DNA from: UBA1740 sp045587025
GTDB taxonomy: Bacteria > Bacillota > Clostridia > Oscillospirales > CAG-272
Assembly: GCA_045587025.1 (NCBI GenBank)
Contig: JAZNBK010000005.1
Span: 1-17,594 of the forward strand
DNA length: 17,594 nucleotides
Direction: 5' to 3'
In this document: one piece after another, positions 7,253-14,371 of the stretch
Position numbering within the stretch: the first letter of the stretch is position 1
Layout: each line of letters opens with the position of its first letter
The notes under the pieces: generated by a model
Databases searched by the model: none
What the model was told of the DNA's origin: nothing
What the model saw: the letters and a program-made list of their open reading frames with translations, nothing else
Position numbers and translations under genes: made by a program

Positions 7253-8350
7253 ATGAAAAACATATTTGGTCAGAATATAACCGTCACTCTTTTCGGAGAG
7301 AGTCACGGCGCAGCTATCGGCGCAGTCCTTGATGGAATTACGCCCGGAATAGAGGTAGATACCGATTTCATAGCGGCGCAAATGCAGAAAAGGCGCTCTG
7401 TTTCCTCACTTTCCACGAACAGAAGAGAACGGGACGAGGTCAGAATTTTAAGCGGAGTATTTAACGGAAAGACGACGGGCACACCTATCGCGTTGGTAAT
7501 AGAAAACAGCGACACCGACAGTAGCGCATATGACGAAATGCGCGAGATAGCTCGCCCCGGTCACGCTGATTATACTGCGTACGAGAAGTACCACGGCTTT
7601 TCCGATTATAGAGGCGGAGGACATTTTTCAGGCAGAATTACCGCGCCCCTCGTTGCCGCAGGAGCGATAGCTATGACCGCGCTAAGTAATAAAGGAATAA
7701 AGATAGCGACGCATCTCTCGTCCTGTGCAGGCGTGCGGGACAGGGGCTTTGAAAATTTAGATGAGGATATGAAAAAGCTTTCCTCGCTTGATTTTGCGGT
7801 CCTTGACGAGCGCGCGTCCCGAGAAATGATAGAAAAGATAGAGAACGCAAAAAAAGACGGCGATAGCGTCGGCGGCGTTTTGGAAACTGTTGTTACGGGG
7901 CTTCCGCGCGGCGTAGGCGAGCCGTGGTTTGATACCGTAGAGGGCGTTTTGTCGCATATTCTTTTCTCTGTTCCCGCAATAAAGGGAGTCGAGTTTGGCG
8001 ACGGCTTTGCTCTTGCCGATAAATACGGCAGTGAAGCGAACGATAGCTTTTATATAAAGGACGGCAACGTTTTTACCGAAACGAATGCGTGCGGTGGAAT
8101 TTTGGGCGGAATTACGAACGGAATGCCATTGATTTTCCGTTGCGCCGTAAAGCCGACGCCGTCGATTTATAAAGCTCAGAAGACGGTTAATTTCCATAAG
8201 AATACAGAAACCGAATTGCAGATAAAGGGCAGACACGACCCCTGTATAGTACATAGAGCGAGAGTGGTCGTCGATAGCGTTACGGCGCTCGCCCTCTGCG
8301 ACCTGCTCGCAGGCAGATACGGCACAGATTACTTTTCAGATAAAAAATAA
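7253..8350 (+). CDS. aroC: Chorismate synthase
   Basis: This 365-residue protein is normal length for AroC, which makes chorismate from EPSP using reduced FMN. Family motifs are all present: GESHGAAIGAVLDGITPG near the N-terminus (His18), RPGHADYT, DYRGGGHFSGRITAP, GGILGGITNGMP (flavin phosphate site) and RHDPC (327-331) close to the C-terminus. The GGGHFSGR variant replaces the more common GGGRSSGR; from memory this occurs in other Clostridia. It starts one base after the aroB stop, with an AGGGG-type ribosome site inside the end of aroB, so the genes are probably translated together. No separate flavin reductase domain is present. Confidence 0.95.
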   Translation: MKNIFGQNITVTLFGESHGAAIGAVLDGITPGIEVDTDFIAAQMQKRRSVSSLSTNRRERDEVRILSGVFNGKTTGTPIALVIENSDTDSSAYDEMREIARPGHADYTAYEKYHGFSDYRGGGHFSGRITAPLVAAGAIAMTALSNKGIKIATHLSSCAGVRDRGFENLDEDMKKLSSLDFAVLDERASREMIEKIENAKKDGDSVGGVLETVVTGLPRGVGEPWFDTVEGVLSHILFSVPAIKGVEFGDGFALADKYGSEANDSFYIKDGNVFTETNACGGILGGITNGMPLIFRCAVKPTPSIYKAQKTVNFHKNTETELQIKGRHDPCIVHRARVVVDSVTALALCDLLAGRYGTDYFSDKK

Positions 8351-8386
8351 AAGGGCAAAGACATTTAGAAAAAAGGAGGACGGCTT

Positions 8387-9670
8387 ATGCAATATGGATT
8401 AATAGGAGAGCGCTTGGGGCACAGCTTTTCAAAGGAAATACACGCAAAAATAGCGCCATATTCCTATGAATTGCGCGAGCTTTCCCCCGAGCAACTGCCC
8501 GAGTTTATGAAGAAAAAGGACTTTTTGGGGATAAACGTGACAATCCCCTATAAGAAGGACGTAATTCCTTTTTTGGACTGTATCGACGAGGGCGCACGTC
8601 TTATAGGCGCGGTAAATACAGTGGTTAACCGTGACGGAAAATTATATGGCTATAATACCGATTTCGTCGGGATGTCGGAATTGATACTTAAAAACGGCTG
8701 GGAAATGACAAATAAAAGCGTCTTGATTTTAGGCACGGGAGGCACGTCCTTTACGGCGCAGGCGGTCTGTCGCTCGCTTTCGGCAGGTAAAATTACCGTT
8801 GCGGGAAGAAAAAAGGGAGAAAACAATATTTCTTACGAGGAGGCGTACAGTAATTGCGCCGACTACGAATATATAATAAACACTACCCCCTGCGGTATGT
8901 ATCCTTATCCCGATGGAAACGAGAATATAAGCGCTTCACCGATAGATATTTCAAAATTCCCGAATTTGCGCGGAATTGTTGATGCCGTATATAATCCCTT
9001 GCGTACCAACTTCATTTTAGAGGGTAAAAAGAGAGGAATTTCCTCGGAGGGCGGGCTTTATATGCTCGTCTGTCAGGCGATTGCCGCATCAGAGCATTTT
9101 ACAGGCGAAAAAATGACGCCGTCCGAAAAAAAACGTATCGCGAGAGAGATTGAAGCCGAAAAGGAGAATATAGTTCTTATCGGTATGGCAGGATGCGGAA
9201 AAACGACGGTTGGCAAAAAGCTCGCAAAGGAGCTTTGCCGTGTATTTATAGACACCGACGAACAGATAGTAAAAGAGACGGGAAAACCGATTCCGCAAAT
9301 CTTTTCGGAGATAGGCGAGGAGGGCTTCAGAAAAATCGAAGCCGAGACGGTGCAAAGGATTGCAAGTTCCGTGACGGGAGCAATTATTTCTACGGGCGGC
9401 GGTGTAATTTTGAATGAAAAGAATATTCAAAGCTTGAAGAGAAACGGACGGATATATTTTTTGAACCGACCGATAGACACGATAGTTCCTACTGAGGATA
9501 GACCGCTTTCCTCCGATAGAACGGCGCTCGTCAAGTTGTTTAATAGCAGATACGAGAAATACTGCGTCTCAATGGACGTCGAAATAACCGATTTTTCCTC
9601 CGTTTCTGCTACGGCGAATGAAATACGAAAGGATTTTTTTCATGAAATTGATGATATTGAACGGACCTAA
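8387..9670 (+). CDS. aroE: Fusion protein: shikimate dehydrogenase (AroE) + shikimate kinase (AroK)
   Basis: This 427-residue protein joins two consecutive pathway enzymes. Residues 1 to about 252 are AroE: shikimate-binding GHSFS (Ser13, Ser15), catalytic Lys56 in NVTIPYK, Asn77, Asp92 in YNTDF, a dinucleotide loop LGTGGTS (115-121), and EGGLYMLVCQA near its end. After a short charged linker (SEKKRIAREIEAEKEN), residues about 259-427 are shikimate kinase: Walker A GMAGCGKT (266-273, Lys272), FIDTDEQI with the shikimate-binding Asp, the STGGGV motif and the lid arginine in EDRPL. The product would reduce dehydroshikimate and phosphorylate the resulting shikimate. The strong AAGGAGG at 8373-8379 supports ATG 8387; this is the best ribosome site inside the operon. 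I see no missing active-site residue. Confidence 0.94.
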   Translation: MQYGLIGERLGHSFSKEIHAKIAPYSYELRELSPEQLPEFMKKKDFLGINVTIPYKKDVIPFLDCIDEGARLIGAVNTVVNRDGKLYGYNTDFVGMSELILKNGWEMTNKSVLILGTGGTSFTAQAVCRSLSAGKITVAGRKKGENNISYEEAYSNCADYEYIINTTPCGMYPYPDGNENISASPIDISKFPNLRGIVDAVYNPLRTNFILEGKKRGISSEGGLYMLVCQAIAASEHFTGEKMTPSEKKRIAREIEAEKENIVLIGMAGCGKTTVGKKLAKELCRVFIDTDEQIVKETGKPIPQIFSEIGEEGFRKIEAETVQRIASSVTGAIISTGGGVILNEKNIQSLKRNGRIYFLNRPIDTIVPTEDRPLSSDRTALVKLFNSRYEKYCVSMDVEITDFSSVSATANEIRKDFFHEIDDIERT

Positions 9671-10079
9671 CCTGAATATGCTCGGCATAAGAGAGCCGGA
9701 GCATTACGGTAAGGAGACCTATTGCGACCTTGTAAATAAAATCGAAGCTTATGCAAAGGAAAAGGATGTCTGCGTTCTGTGTAAGCAGTCAAATCACGAG
9801 GGTGATCTGGTTGATTACATACAGTCCGCTTATTTTGAAAAATTTGACGGCATAGTCATAAATCCCGGTGCGTATACGCATACAAGCATTGCGCTTCTCG
9901 ATGCGTTAAAGGCGGTAAAAATACCTGCCGTCGAGGTGCATATTTCGGACGTTGACAGCCGTGAGGAATTTAGAAAAACGAGCTATATTCGTACTGCCTG
10001 CGATCTGACGATCTCAGGGAAGGGCACCGACGGATATTTGATGGCTATTGATTATTTTCTTGATAAGGACGGCAAGTGA
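9642..10079 (+). CDS. aroQ: 3-dehydroquinate dehydratase, type II
   Basis: This is a 145-residue type II dehydroquinase, the usual size. I chose ATG 9642 rather than the in-frame ATG at 9618 because the product then begins MKLMILNGPNLNMLG, the canonical start, and GAAAGGA (9627-9633) lies 8 bases upstream. It overlaps the 3' end of aroEK by 29 bases. Catalytic features: Arg17 and Tyr22 (RxxxxYG lid), Asn74 in NPGAYTH, His100 in VEVHISDV and Arg107. QSNHEGDLVDYI (Asn51-His52-Glu53) is the trimer/active-site loop. The usual HLSN is HISD here, a small deviation. It removes water from dehydroquinate to give dehydroshikimate, feeding AroE. Confidence 0.93.
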   Translation: MKLMILNGPNLNMLGIREPEHYGKETYCDLVNKIEAYAKEKDVCVLCKQSNHEGDLVDYIQSAYFEKFDGIVINPGAYTHTSIALLDALKAVKIPAVEVHISDVDSREEFRKTSYIRTACDLTISGKGTDGYLMAIDYFLDKDGK

Positions 10080-10088
10080 GGCGAAGCA

Positions 10089-11300
10089 ATGAAGGCAAAA
10101 ATAACCCCGAAAAAAATAGAAGGAATAATAGATGCGCCGCCGTCAAAGAGCATGGCGCATCGCCTGCTTATATCCTCCGCGCTTTCGAGCGGAGAGACGG
10201 TAATTGACGGCATATCCGACTCGGGCGATATGAATGCGACGCTCAGATGTCTCTATGCGCTCGGAGCAAAATTCGAAAAAGACGGAGAAGAACTGCGCAT
10301 AGAGGGCTTGGATATTAAAGACATAAGCGATTGCACGCTCGATTGCGGGGAGAGCGGAAGCACGCTTCGCTTTTTTATACCGCTTTGCCTCTTGAGCGGA
10401 AGAAAAATCACATTAAAGGGAAGCAAACGGCTATTTGAACGCCCTCTTGACGCATATAAAAGCATATGCGAGGAGAACAGCTTTTTGTTCGAGCAGACAG
10501 AAAGTACTCTGACGCTCTGCGGCGCTCTTAAGGGAGGGGAATACTCGCTCAGAGGCGACGTCAGCAGCCAGTTTATAAGCGGACTTATGTTCGCCCTTCC
10601 TCTTTGCCGAGAGGATAGCGTTATATCCTTAATTCCCCCGATAGAAAGCCGTTCCTATATTGATATGACGGTAAAGGCGCTCGACCTTTTTGGAGTGAAA
10701 ATAGAGCGCAAGGGCGAAGACGCCTACTTTATAAAGGGCGGACAGTCATATACCTCACCGAAAAAAATAAAGACGGAAGGGGACTATTCCAATTCTGCCT
10801 TTTTTGACGTGTTTTCATATCTTGGATATGACGTATCTGTGAACGGACTTGATACAGACAGCTTGCAGGGCGACAAGATTTACAGAGAATATTTCTGTGA
10901 AATTAAAAATGCGACTCCCACGCTTGATATCAGCAATTGCCCCGACCTCGCTCCTATATTAATGGCGCTTGCCGCGATAAAAAACGGAGCAACGTTAAAG
11001 GGGACGAAGCGCCTCAAAATCAAGGAAAGCGACAGAGGCGCCGTAATGGCGGAGGAGCTTTCAAAATTCGGCGCGGAGTGCGTATTAGAGGAAAACAGTA
11101 TAACGGTAATAAAAAAAGATTTTTATCCGCCAAAGGAGACCTTGCGCGGGCATAACGACCATAGAATCGTTATGGCGCTCTGCACGCTTTTGTGCGTTGT
11201 CGGCGGAGAGATTGACGGAATAGAGGCGGTAAACAAAAGTTTACCTAACTACTTTGAACTTTTAGAGAAGCTTGGAGCGAATATATCTTATGAAGCTTGA
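10089..11300 (+). CDS. aroA: 3-phosphoshikimate 1-carboxyvinyltransferase (EPSP synthase)
   Basis: This 403-residue EPSP synthase is slightly short against about 430. It transfers enolpyruvyl from PEP to shikimate-3-phosphate. Motifs: PSKSMAHR (Lys20, Arg25), CGESGSTLRFF (PEP/phosphate loop), RPLDAY, RGDVSSQFISGL, NCPDLAPILMALAA, IKESDRG and GHNDHRIVMAL in expected order. It follows aroQ by 9 bases, with GTGAGG just before the start overlapping the aroQ stop. The C-terminus overlaps the tyrA start by 11 bases. The GESGST loop differs from the GNAGTA of enteric enzymes; inhibitor sensitivity cannot be judged from this. Confidence 0.95.
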   Translation: MKAKITPKKIEGIIDAPPSKSMAHRLLISSALSSGETVIDGISDSGDMNATLRCLYALGAKFEKDGEELRIEGLDIKDISDCTLDCGESGSTLRFFIPLCLLSGRKITLKGSKRLFERPLDAYKSICEENSFLFEQTESTLTLCGALKGGEYSLRGDVSSQFISGLMFALPLCREDSVISLIPPIESRSYIDMTVKALDLFGVKIERKGEDAYFIKGGQSYTSPKKIKTEGDYSNSAFFDVFSYLGYDVSVNGLDTDSLQGDKIYREYFCEIKNATPTLDISNCPDLAPILMALAAIKNGATLKGTKRLKIKESDRGAVMAEELSKFGAECVLEENSITVIKKDFYPPKETLRGHNDHRIVMALCTLLCVVGGEIDGIEAVNKSLPNYFELLEKLGANISYEA

Positions 11301-12153
11301 TAAAAACAAAAAAATATTGATAGTGGGATTAGGCCTTCTCGGAGGTAGCTACGCTATGGGGTTAAAGAAGAAGGGCTATTACGTCAGCGCTATCACAAAA
11401 GAGCAATCCTCGATTGATTACGCGCTTGAAAACGGTATAATAGATTGTGGCTCGACCGAAGTGAATGAAAAAATCATCGGCGAGGCAGACGTAGTGATTT
11501 TCGCTCTTTATCCCCATATCTTCGTTTCCTGGATAAAGGAAAATCAGCAATATCTGAAAAAGGGAGCAATACTTACCGACGTTACAGGCGTAAAGGAATG
11601 TATAGTTTATGAAATTCAGGATATGCTTCGGGAGGACCTCGAGTTCATTGCCGCGCATCCTATGGCGGGAAAAGAGGTCAGCGGCGTAGAGAACAGCGAC
11701 AATAGAATTTTCAGACAGGCGAACTACGTAATTACTCCTACCGAGAAGAATACGGTAGAAGCGATAGAGCTCTGCGAATGTATAGGCGAGGAGCTTGAAT
11801 TTGCAAATATTTCTATACTTTCGCCTAAGGACCACGATAGAATAATCGCCTTTGTTTCTCAGCTTACTCACTGTATCGCTATGACGCTTATGAACTGTCA
11901 GCATATACAGCGCCTCGAGGAATATACGGGAGACTCTTTCCGTGACCTAACCCGAATAGCGCGTATGAACGATATAATGTGGAGTGAGCTGTTCCTTCTT
12001 AACCGCGAGTCGCTGCTTGAGCAGATGGACGTTTTTGAAAATGAGTTTAAAGAGCTTTATAATCTTCTTCGTGACGGAGACGTCGAAAAGATAAGAGAAA
12101 AAATGCAGCTATCGACGAGAAGACGCGCCTTGTTTGATAAGAAAAAGGACTAA
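11290..12153 (+). CDS. tyrA: Prephenate (or arogenate) dehydrogenase, no ACT domain
   Basis: This 287-residue TyrA starts at ATG 11290. An upstream TTG at 11272 adds only six residues and has a weaker ribosome site; GGAG at 11274-11277 serves the ATG, although 12 bases away. The Rossmann loop is VGLGLLGGS (12-20). HPMAGKEVSGVE holds a conserved His (123), SQLTHCIA carries His194, and the helical dimer domain follows with RDLTRIARMN. It oxidatively decarboxylates prephenate to 4-hydroxyphenylpyruvate, or arogenate to tyrosine. It ends without the C-terminal ACT domain found in Bacillus TyrA, and without its own chorismate mutase domain, which here is on AroB. It is the last gene of the operon, followed by a strong hairpin. 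Confidence 0.92.
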   Translation: MKLDKNKKILIVGLGLLGGSYAMGLKKKGYYVSAITKEQSSIDYALENGIIDCGSTEVNEKIIGEADVVIFALYPHIFVSWIKENQQYLKKGAILTDVTGVKECIVYEIQDMLREDLEFIAAHPMAGKEVSGVENSDNRIFRQANYVITPTEKNTVEAIELCECIGEELEFANISILSPKDHDRIIAFVSQLTHCIAMTLMNCQHIQRLEEYTGDSFRDLTRIARMNDIMWSELFLLNRESLLEQMDVFENEFKELYNLLRDGDVEKIREKMQLSTRRRALFDKKKD

Positions 12154-12162
12154 TAACAAAAG

Positions 12163-12209
12163 AAAAAACGTTTCTCAGATACCAAAAGGTAATTGAGAAA
12201 CGTTTTTTT
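12163..12209. terminator. Bidirectional terminator between tyrA and mscL
   Basis: A 15-bp perfect stem (AAAAAACGTTTCTCA 12163-12177 / its complement 12194-12208) has an inner ACC-AAAA-GGT mini-stem. T runs lie on both outer sides (TTTTTTT 12203-12209 on +, AAAAAA 12163-12168 on -), so it can end the convergent aro and mscL transcripts. Confidence 0.85.
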
Positions 12210-12220
12210 ATGTATAAATC

Positions 12221-12766
12221 TTATTTATTATTTTTCTTTAACTGCTCCAAAATGTCGCCGAGCAATTTTTCCTGATTTACGATGCTCGCTTTGAAAAGAT
12301 TTTCCTTTTCCGCCTTTTCTGCTGCGATTTTAGCTGCTTCCTCTTCAGCCGCCTTTTTCTCAGCCGCCGCTTTTTCCTCGGCTGCCTTTTTCTCAGCCGC
12401 TTCCTTTGCTATCTTGTCTTCGTTCAGCTTGTCTTTCGCTTTCATTATAATACGGAGGATTACGAAAATACAGAATGCGGTAATCAAGAAGTCGATAACC
12501 GTCTGTAACCAAACGCCCCAAAGAATAGCAACCTCGGGAGTGGTAACGACGCCCGCCTCGTCAACTACGGCGCTCTTTACAACCGTTTTAATGTTGTCGA
12601 GACTTCCGCTCTTTACGAAAATGCTGATGAAGGGATTTATAATGTTGCTAACGAGACCGGAAACTATCTTGCTGAAAGCGCCGCCGATAACGACACCGAC
12701 AGCCATATCAATTACGTTTCCCTTTGTGATAAAGCTTCTAAAGTCCTTCCAAAAATTAGATTTCAT
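12221..12766 (-). CDS. mscL: Large-conductance mechanosensitive channel, with long charged linker
   Basis: This 181-residue MscL is about 45 longer than the E. coli protein. The N-terminal helix and pore TM1 read SFITKGNVIDMAVGVVIGG...SNIINPF (about 11-45), with TM2 around 80-107 (ILWGVWLQTVIDFLITAFCIFVIL). Between TM2 and the conserved C-terminal bundle helix (about 160-178, NQEKLLGDILEQLKK) is a 45-residue Ala/Lys/Glu-rich stretch (about 111-157) of repeated AAEKKAAEE-type units, predicted to be a long helix or coiled coil. MscL opens under membrane tension to release solutes during hypo-osmotic shock. GAAAGGAA lies upstream of the ATG. It is convergent with tyrA and shares its terminator. 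The ORF opposite the linker is a shadow caused by repeat codons. Confidence 0.93.
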   Translation of the reverse strand: MKSNFWKDFRSFITKGNVIDMAVGVVIGGAFSKIVSGLVSNIINPFISIFVKSGSLDNIKTVVKSAVVDEAGVVTTPEVAILWGVWLQTVIDFLITAFCIFVILRIIMKAKDKLNEDKIAKEAAEKKAAEEKAAAEKKAAEEEAAKIAAEKAEKENLFKASIVNQEKLLGDILEQLKKNNK

Positions 12767-12860
12767 GGTTTTTTCCTTTCTGAATTGTTTTTTTGCTCAA
12801 TTACGCCTTGTAACGAGCGATTATAATAGAATGGCAACGCCTTGCCCTCAATATGAAAAC

Positions 12861-12889
12861 AGTATAACACAAAAATGAAAAAAAGTCCA
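12861..12889 (-). promoter_or_regulatory. Candidate mscL promoter
   Basis: On the - strand, TGGACT (12884-12889, 4 of 6 matches) and TATACT (12861-12866, 5 of 6) are 17 bases apart. The leader would be about 85 bases and contains a small GGCAA-CGCC-TTGCC hairpin (12833-12846). An ATTATA at 12820-12825 gives an alternative -10 with no good -35. Confidence 0.5.
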
Positions 12890-12946
12890 CATTTTTTTAC
12901 GAAATATTACGTTTTTCAAAAAATATGCGAGTTGAATATAAGGATA

Positions 12947-12975
12947 TTGACACAAAAGGGCGAATATGATAAAAT
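12947..12975 (+). promoter_or_regulatory. Promoter of yccF-like gene
   Basis: TTGACA at 12947-12952, a 17-base spacer and TAAAAT at 12970-12975 preceded by TG (12967-12968, extended -10). Start expected near 12982, about 45 bases before the gene. Confidence 0.8.
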
Positions 12976-13026
12976 AAAATCAGAAAACGATTTTGGTTTT
13001 CAAATTTGAGATTTTGGGAGGACGGT

Positions 13027-13383
13027 ATGAAGTTAATTGGAAATTTAATATGGCTGATTTTTGTGGGGCTTACCAGCGGTATAGCTTGGTTCTTTCTCGG
13101 CATCATATGGTGTATAACCATTATAGGTATTCCTTTCGGTCGTCAGTGCTTTAAGCTCGCGCGGCTTTACGTCTGGCCTTTTGGAAGCTCTGTCAGCAGT
13201 AATTTCGGAAAGCACCCGATAGCAAACGTAATATGGATGATTTTCGGCGGCTTGGCAATGGCGGTCTCCTTCGTTATAGCAGGTCTTATCTTCTGCATAA
13301 CCATTATAGGTATTCCTTTTGGTAAGCAATGCTTCAAGCTCGCTTCGCTCGCTATCGCGCCCTTCGGCGCAAGAATTTCTTGA
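13027..13383 (+). CDS. YccF-family (DUF307) small inner-membrane protein
   Basis: This 118-residue hydrophobic protein starts at ATG 13027, five bases after GGGAGG (13016-13021). An in-frame TTG at 13006 overlaps the ribosome site and is rejected. It is built as two similar halves, each with hydrophobic segments followed by CITIIGIPFGxQCFKLA and then PFG (about residues 29-55 and 90-117). This duplication and the IIGIPFG motif are hallmarks of the YccF family, whose function is unknown to me; homologues sit in the cytoplasmic membrane. The gene has its own promoter and terminator, so it appears monocistronic. The two halves also match at DNA level (43 of 50 bases, see findings). Confidence 0.85.
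   Translation: MKLIGNLIWLIFVGLTSGIAWFFLGIIWCITIIGIPFGRQCFKLARLYVWPFGSSVSSNFGKHPIANVIWMIFGGLAMAVSFVIAGLIFCITIIGIPFGKQCFKLASLAIAPFGARIS
13111..13343 (+). repeat. Internal 50-bp direct repeat within yccF
   Basis: Bases 13111-13160 and 13294-13343 match at 43 of 50 positions when compared by hand, with one uninterrupted run of 23 identical bases. Both copies are in the same reading frame and encode the CITIIGIPFG(R/K)QCFKLA motif. Confidence 0.85.
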
Positions 13384-13396
13384 CGTATAAAAAAGC

Positions 13397-13434
13397 AAAA
13401 CGGTACGGAGATTTTTCATCTCCGTACCGTTTTT
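13397..13434. terminator. Bidirectional terminator between yccF and the DUF4037 gene
   Basis: A 16-bp perfect stem (arms 13397-13412 and 13418-13433, core ACGGTACGGAGAT) with loop TTTTC has T-rich flanks on both strands. The stop codon of the - strand gene (13433-13435) lies at its edge, so the structure serves both converging transcripts. Confidence 0.88.
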
Positions 13435-14371
13435 ATATCCCTTCCATTATATGCATATTTCTTAGGATAGGGCTTTCGATTTTATTTTGAATAGCGTACG
13501 CCTGCTTTTCAAGGTCGCTTGACGTGGATTTTGTCAGGCCTTGGTTTTTGAATTCCTTTATCACAAGCTGACAAATTTCTTCCACACTCTCTTTTTTCGC
13601 TTTTGCTTCGATAGGCGAATTACCAAGCTCGCTTAAAGCGACGAGCGAAGTTTCAAGCTCGGAAAGTATCTTCAGGTCTCTCATTTTGCGATATACCCAC
13701 TTGTAAAACGGCTCGTAGGTGTTATTAAGCAAATATATTACTGAAATAGTATGTCGCACAAATTCAAAAATACAAAGCTGGGCAGAGCCGTTTTCGTTAT
13801 GCTTCAAGCACCTTTCGTAGTTATACAGTCCCGCCTGCGCCATCATAATTGCGTGAGCGGAAAGCTTTTTTAGCTTTACGTCCTCTGGATATCCCAGGAG
13901 AAGCTCCTTCCTGATTTTTGAAAATACCCCAAGGTCGTCACGAAAAACCTCCCCGTTCGTCGCAGAGGCGAGCGAGTGCGATGGGATATGCAGCCAGTGC
14001 TCGTAGCTTCTCGGCGGAGCGCTACTGCCTAAAAATTTGTTGAAGAAGTCATCTATCACGATAACCCCTCGTCTGTTTCCGCCGACGGCGGAAAGACGCT
14101 CTCTTTTATATCCCTCAAATTCTTGCGGGAGCTTTGAATATAATCTTTCGAGCTCAAAGCCAAACTTCTCGTAATCATCTTTGGTAACCCAAAAGCAGAA
14201 GCACGGCTCGAAGTCGTGGTCAGAGGAAACCTCGTCGTCAAAGCCGAAGCACTCGGAGCCCTCGCCCGCAAGACCGACTGCAATGCGGTCTGCAAGGTTT
14301 GGAAACTCCTTTTCTATCGCGTCTTTTCCATAGGCAAGATAAAAGCGCCTCGAAAGCTCAAGCCCTTTCAT
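13433..14371 (-). CDS. DUF4037-family, nucleotidyltransferase-like protein
   Basis: This 312-residue soluble protein has an N-terminal region (about residues 30-60) reading GEGSECFGFDDEVSSDHDFEP. The Gly-Ser (38-39) followed by Asp-rich DHD (51-53) resembles the GS...DxD core of the nucleotidyltransferase superfamily, and the whole motif is what I associate with DUF4037. The rest is helical, with WLHIPSHSLASATNGEVFRDD in the middle, a region often seen in the same family. Substrate is unknown; transfer of a nucleotide to a small molecule, RNA or protein is possible but not shown. ATG 14371 has GGGAG just upstream, and the gene overlaps the end of the TPR gene by 14 bases, so the two are co-translated and probably act together. 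Confidence 0.75.
   Translation of the reverse strand: MKGLELSRRFYLAYGKDAIEKEFPNLADRIAVGLAGEGSECFGFDDEVSSDHDFEPCFCFWVTKDDYEKFGFELERLYSKLPQEFEGYKRERLSAVGGNRRGVIVIDDFFNKFLGSSAPPRSYEHWLHIPSHSLASATNGEVFRDDLGVFSKIRKELLLGYPEDVKLKKLSAHAIMMAQAGLYNYERCLKHNENGSAQLCIFEFVRHTISVIYLLNNTYEPFYKWVYRKMRDLKILSELETSLVALSELGNSPIEAKAKKESVEEICQLVIKEFKNQGLTKSTSSDLEKQAYAIQNKIESPILRNMHIMEGI

Noticed and set aside
7757..8254. 165-residue - strand ORF inside aroC
   Set aside because: Antisense shadow of a clearly identified gene, without a ribosome site or recognisable domain.
11362..11904. 180-residue - strand ORF inside tyrA
   Set aside because: Antisense shadow of tyrA; composition follows reversed tyrA codons and no motif is recognisable.
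12282..12878. 198-residue + strand ORF opposite mscL, rich in Ala, Ser and Phe
   Set aside because: It is the antisense reading of the AAEKK repeats and of TM-encoding DNA in mscL; it has no ribosome site and no family resemblance.
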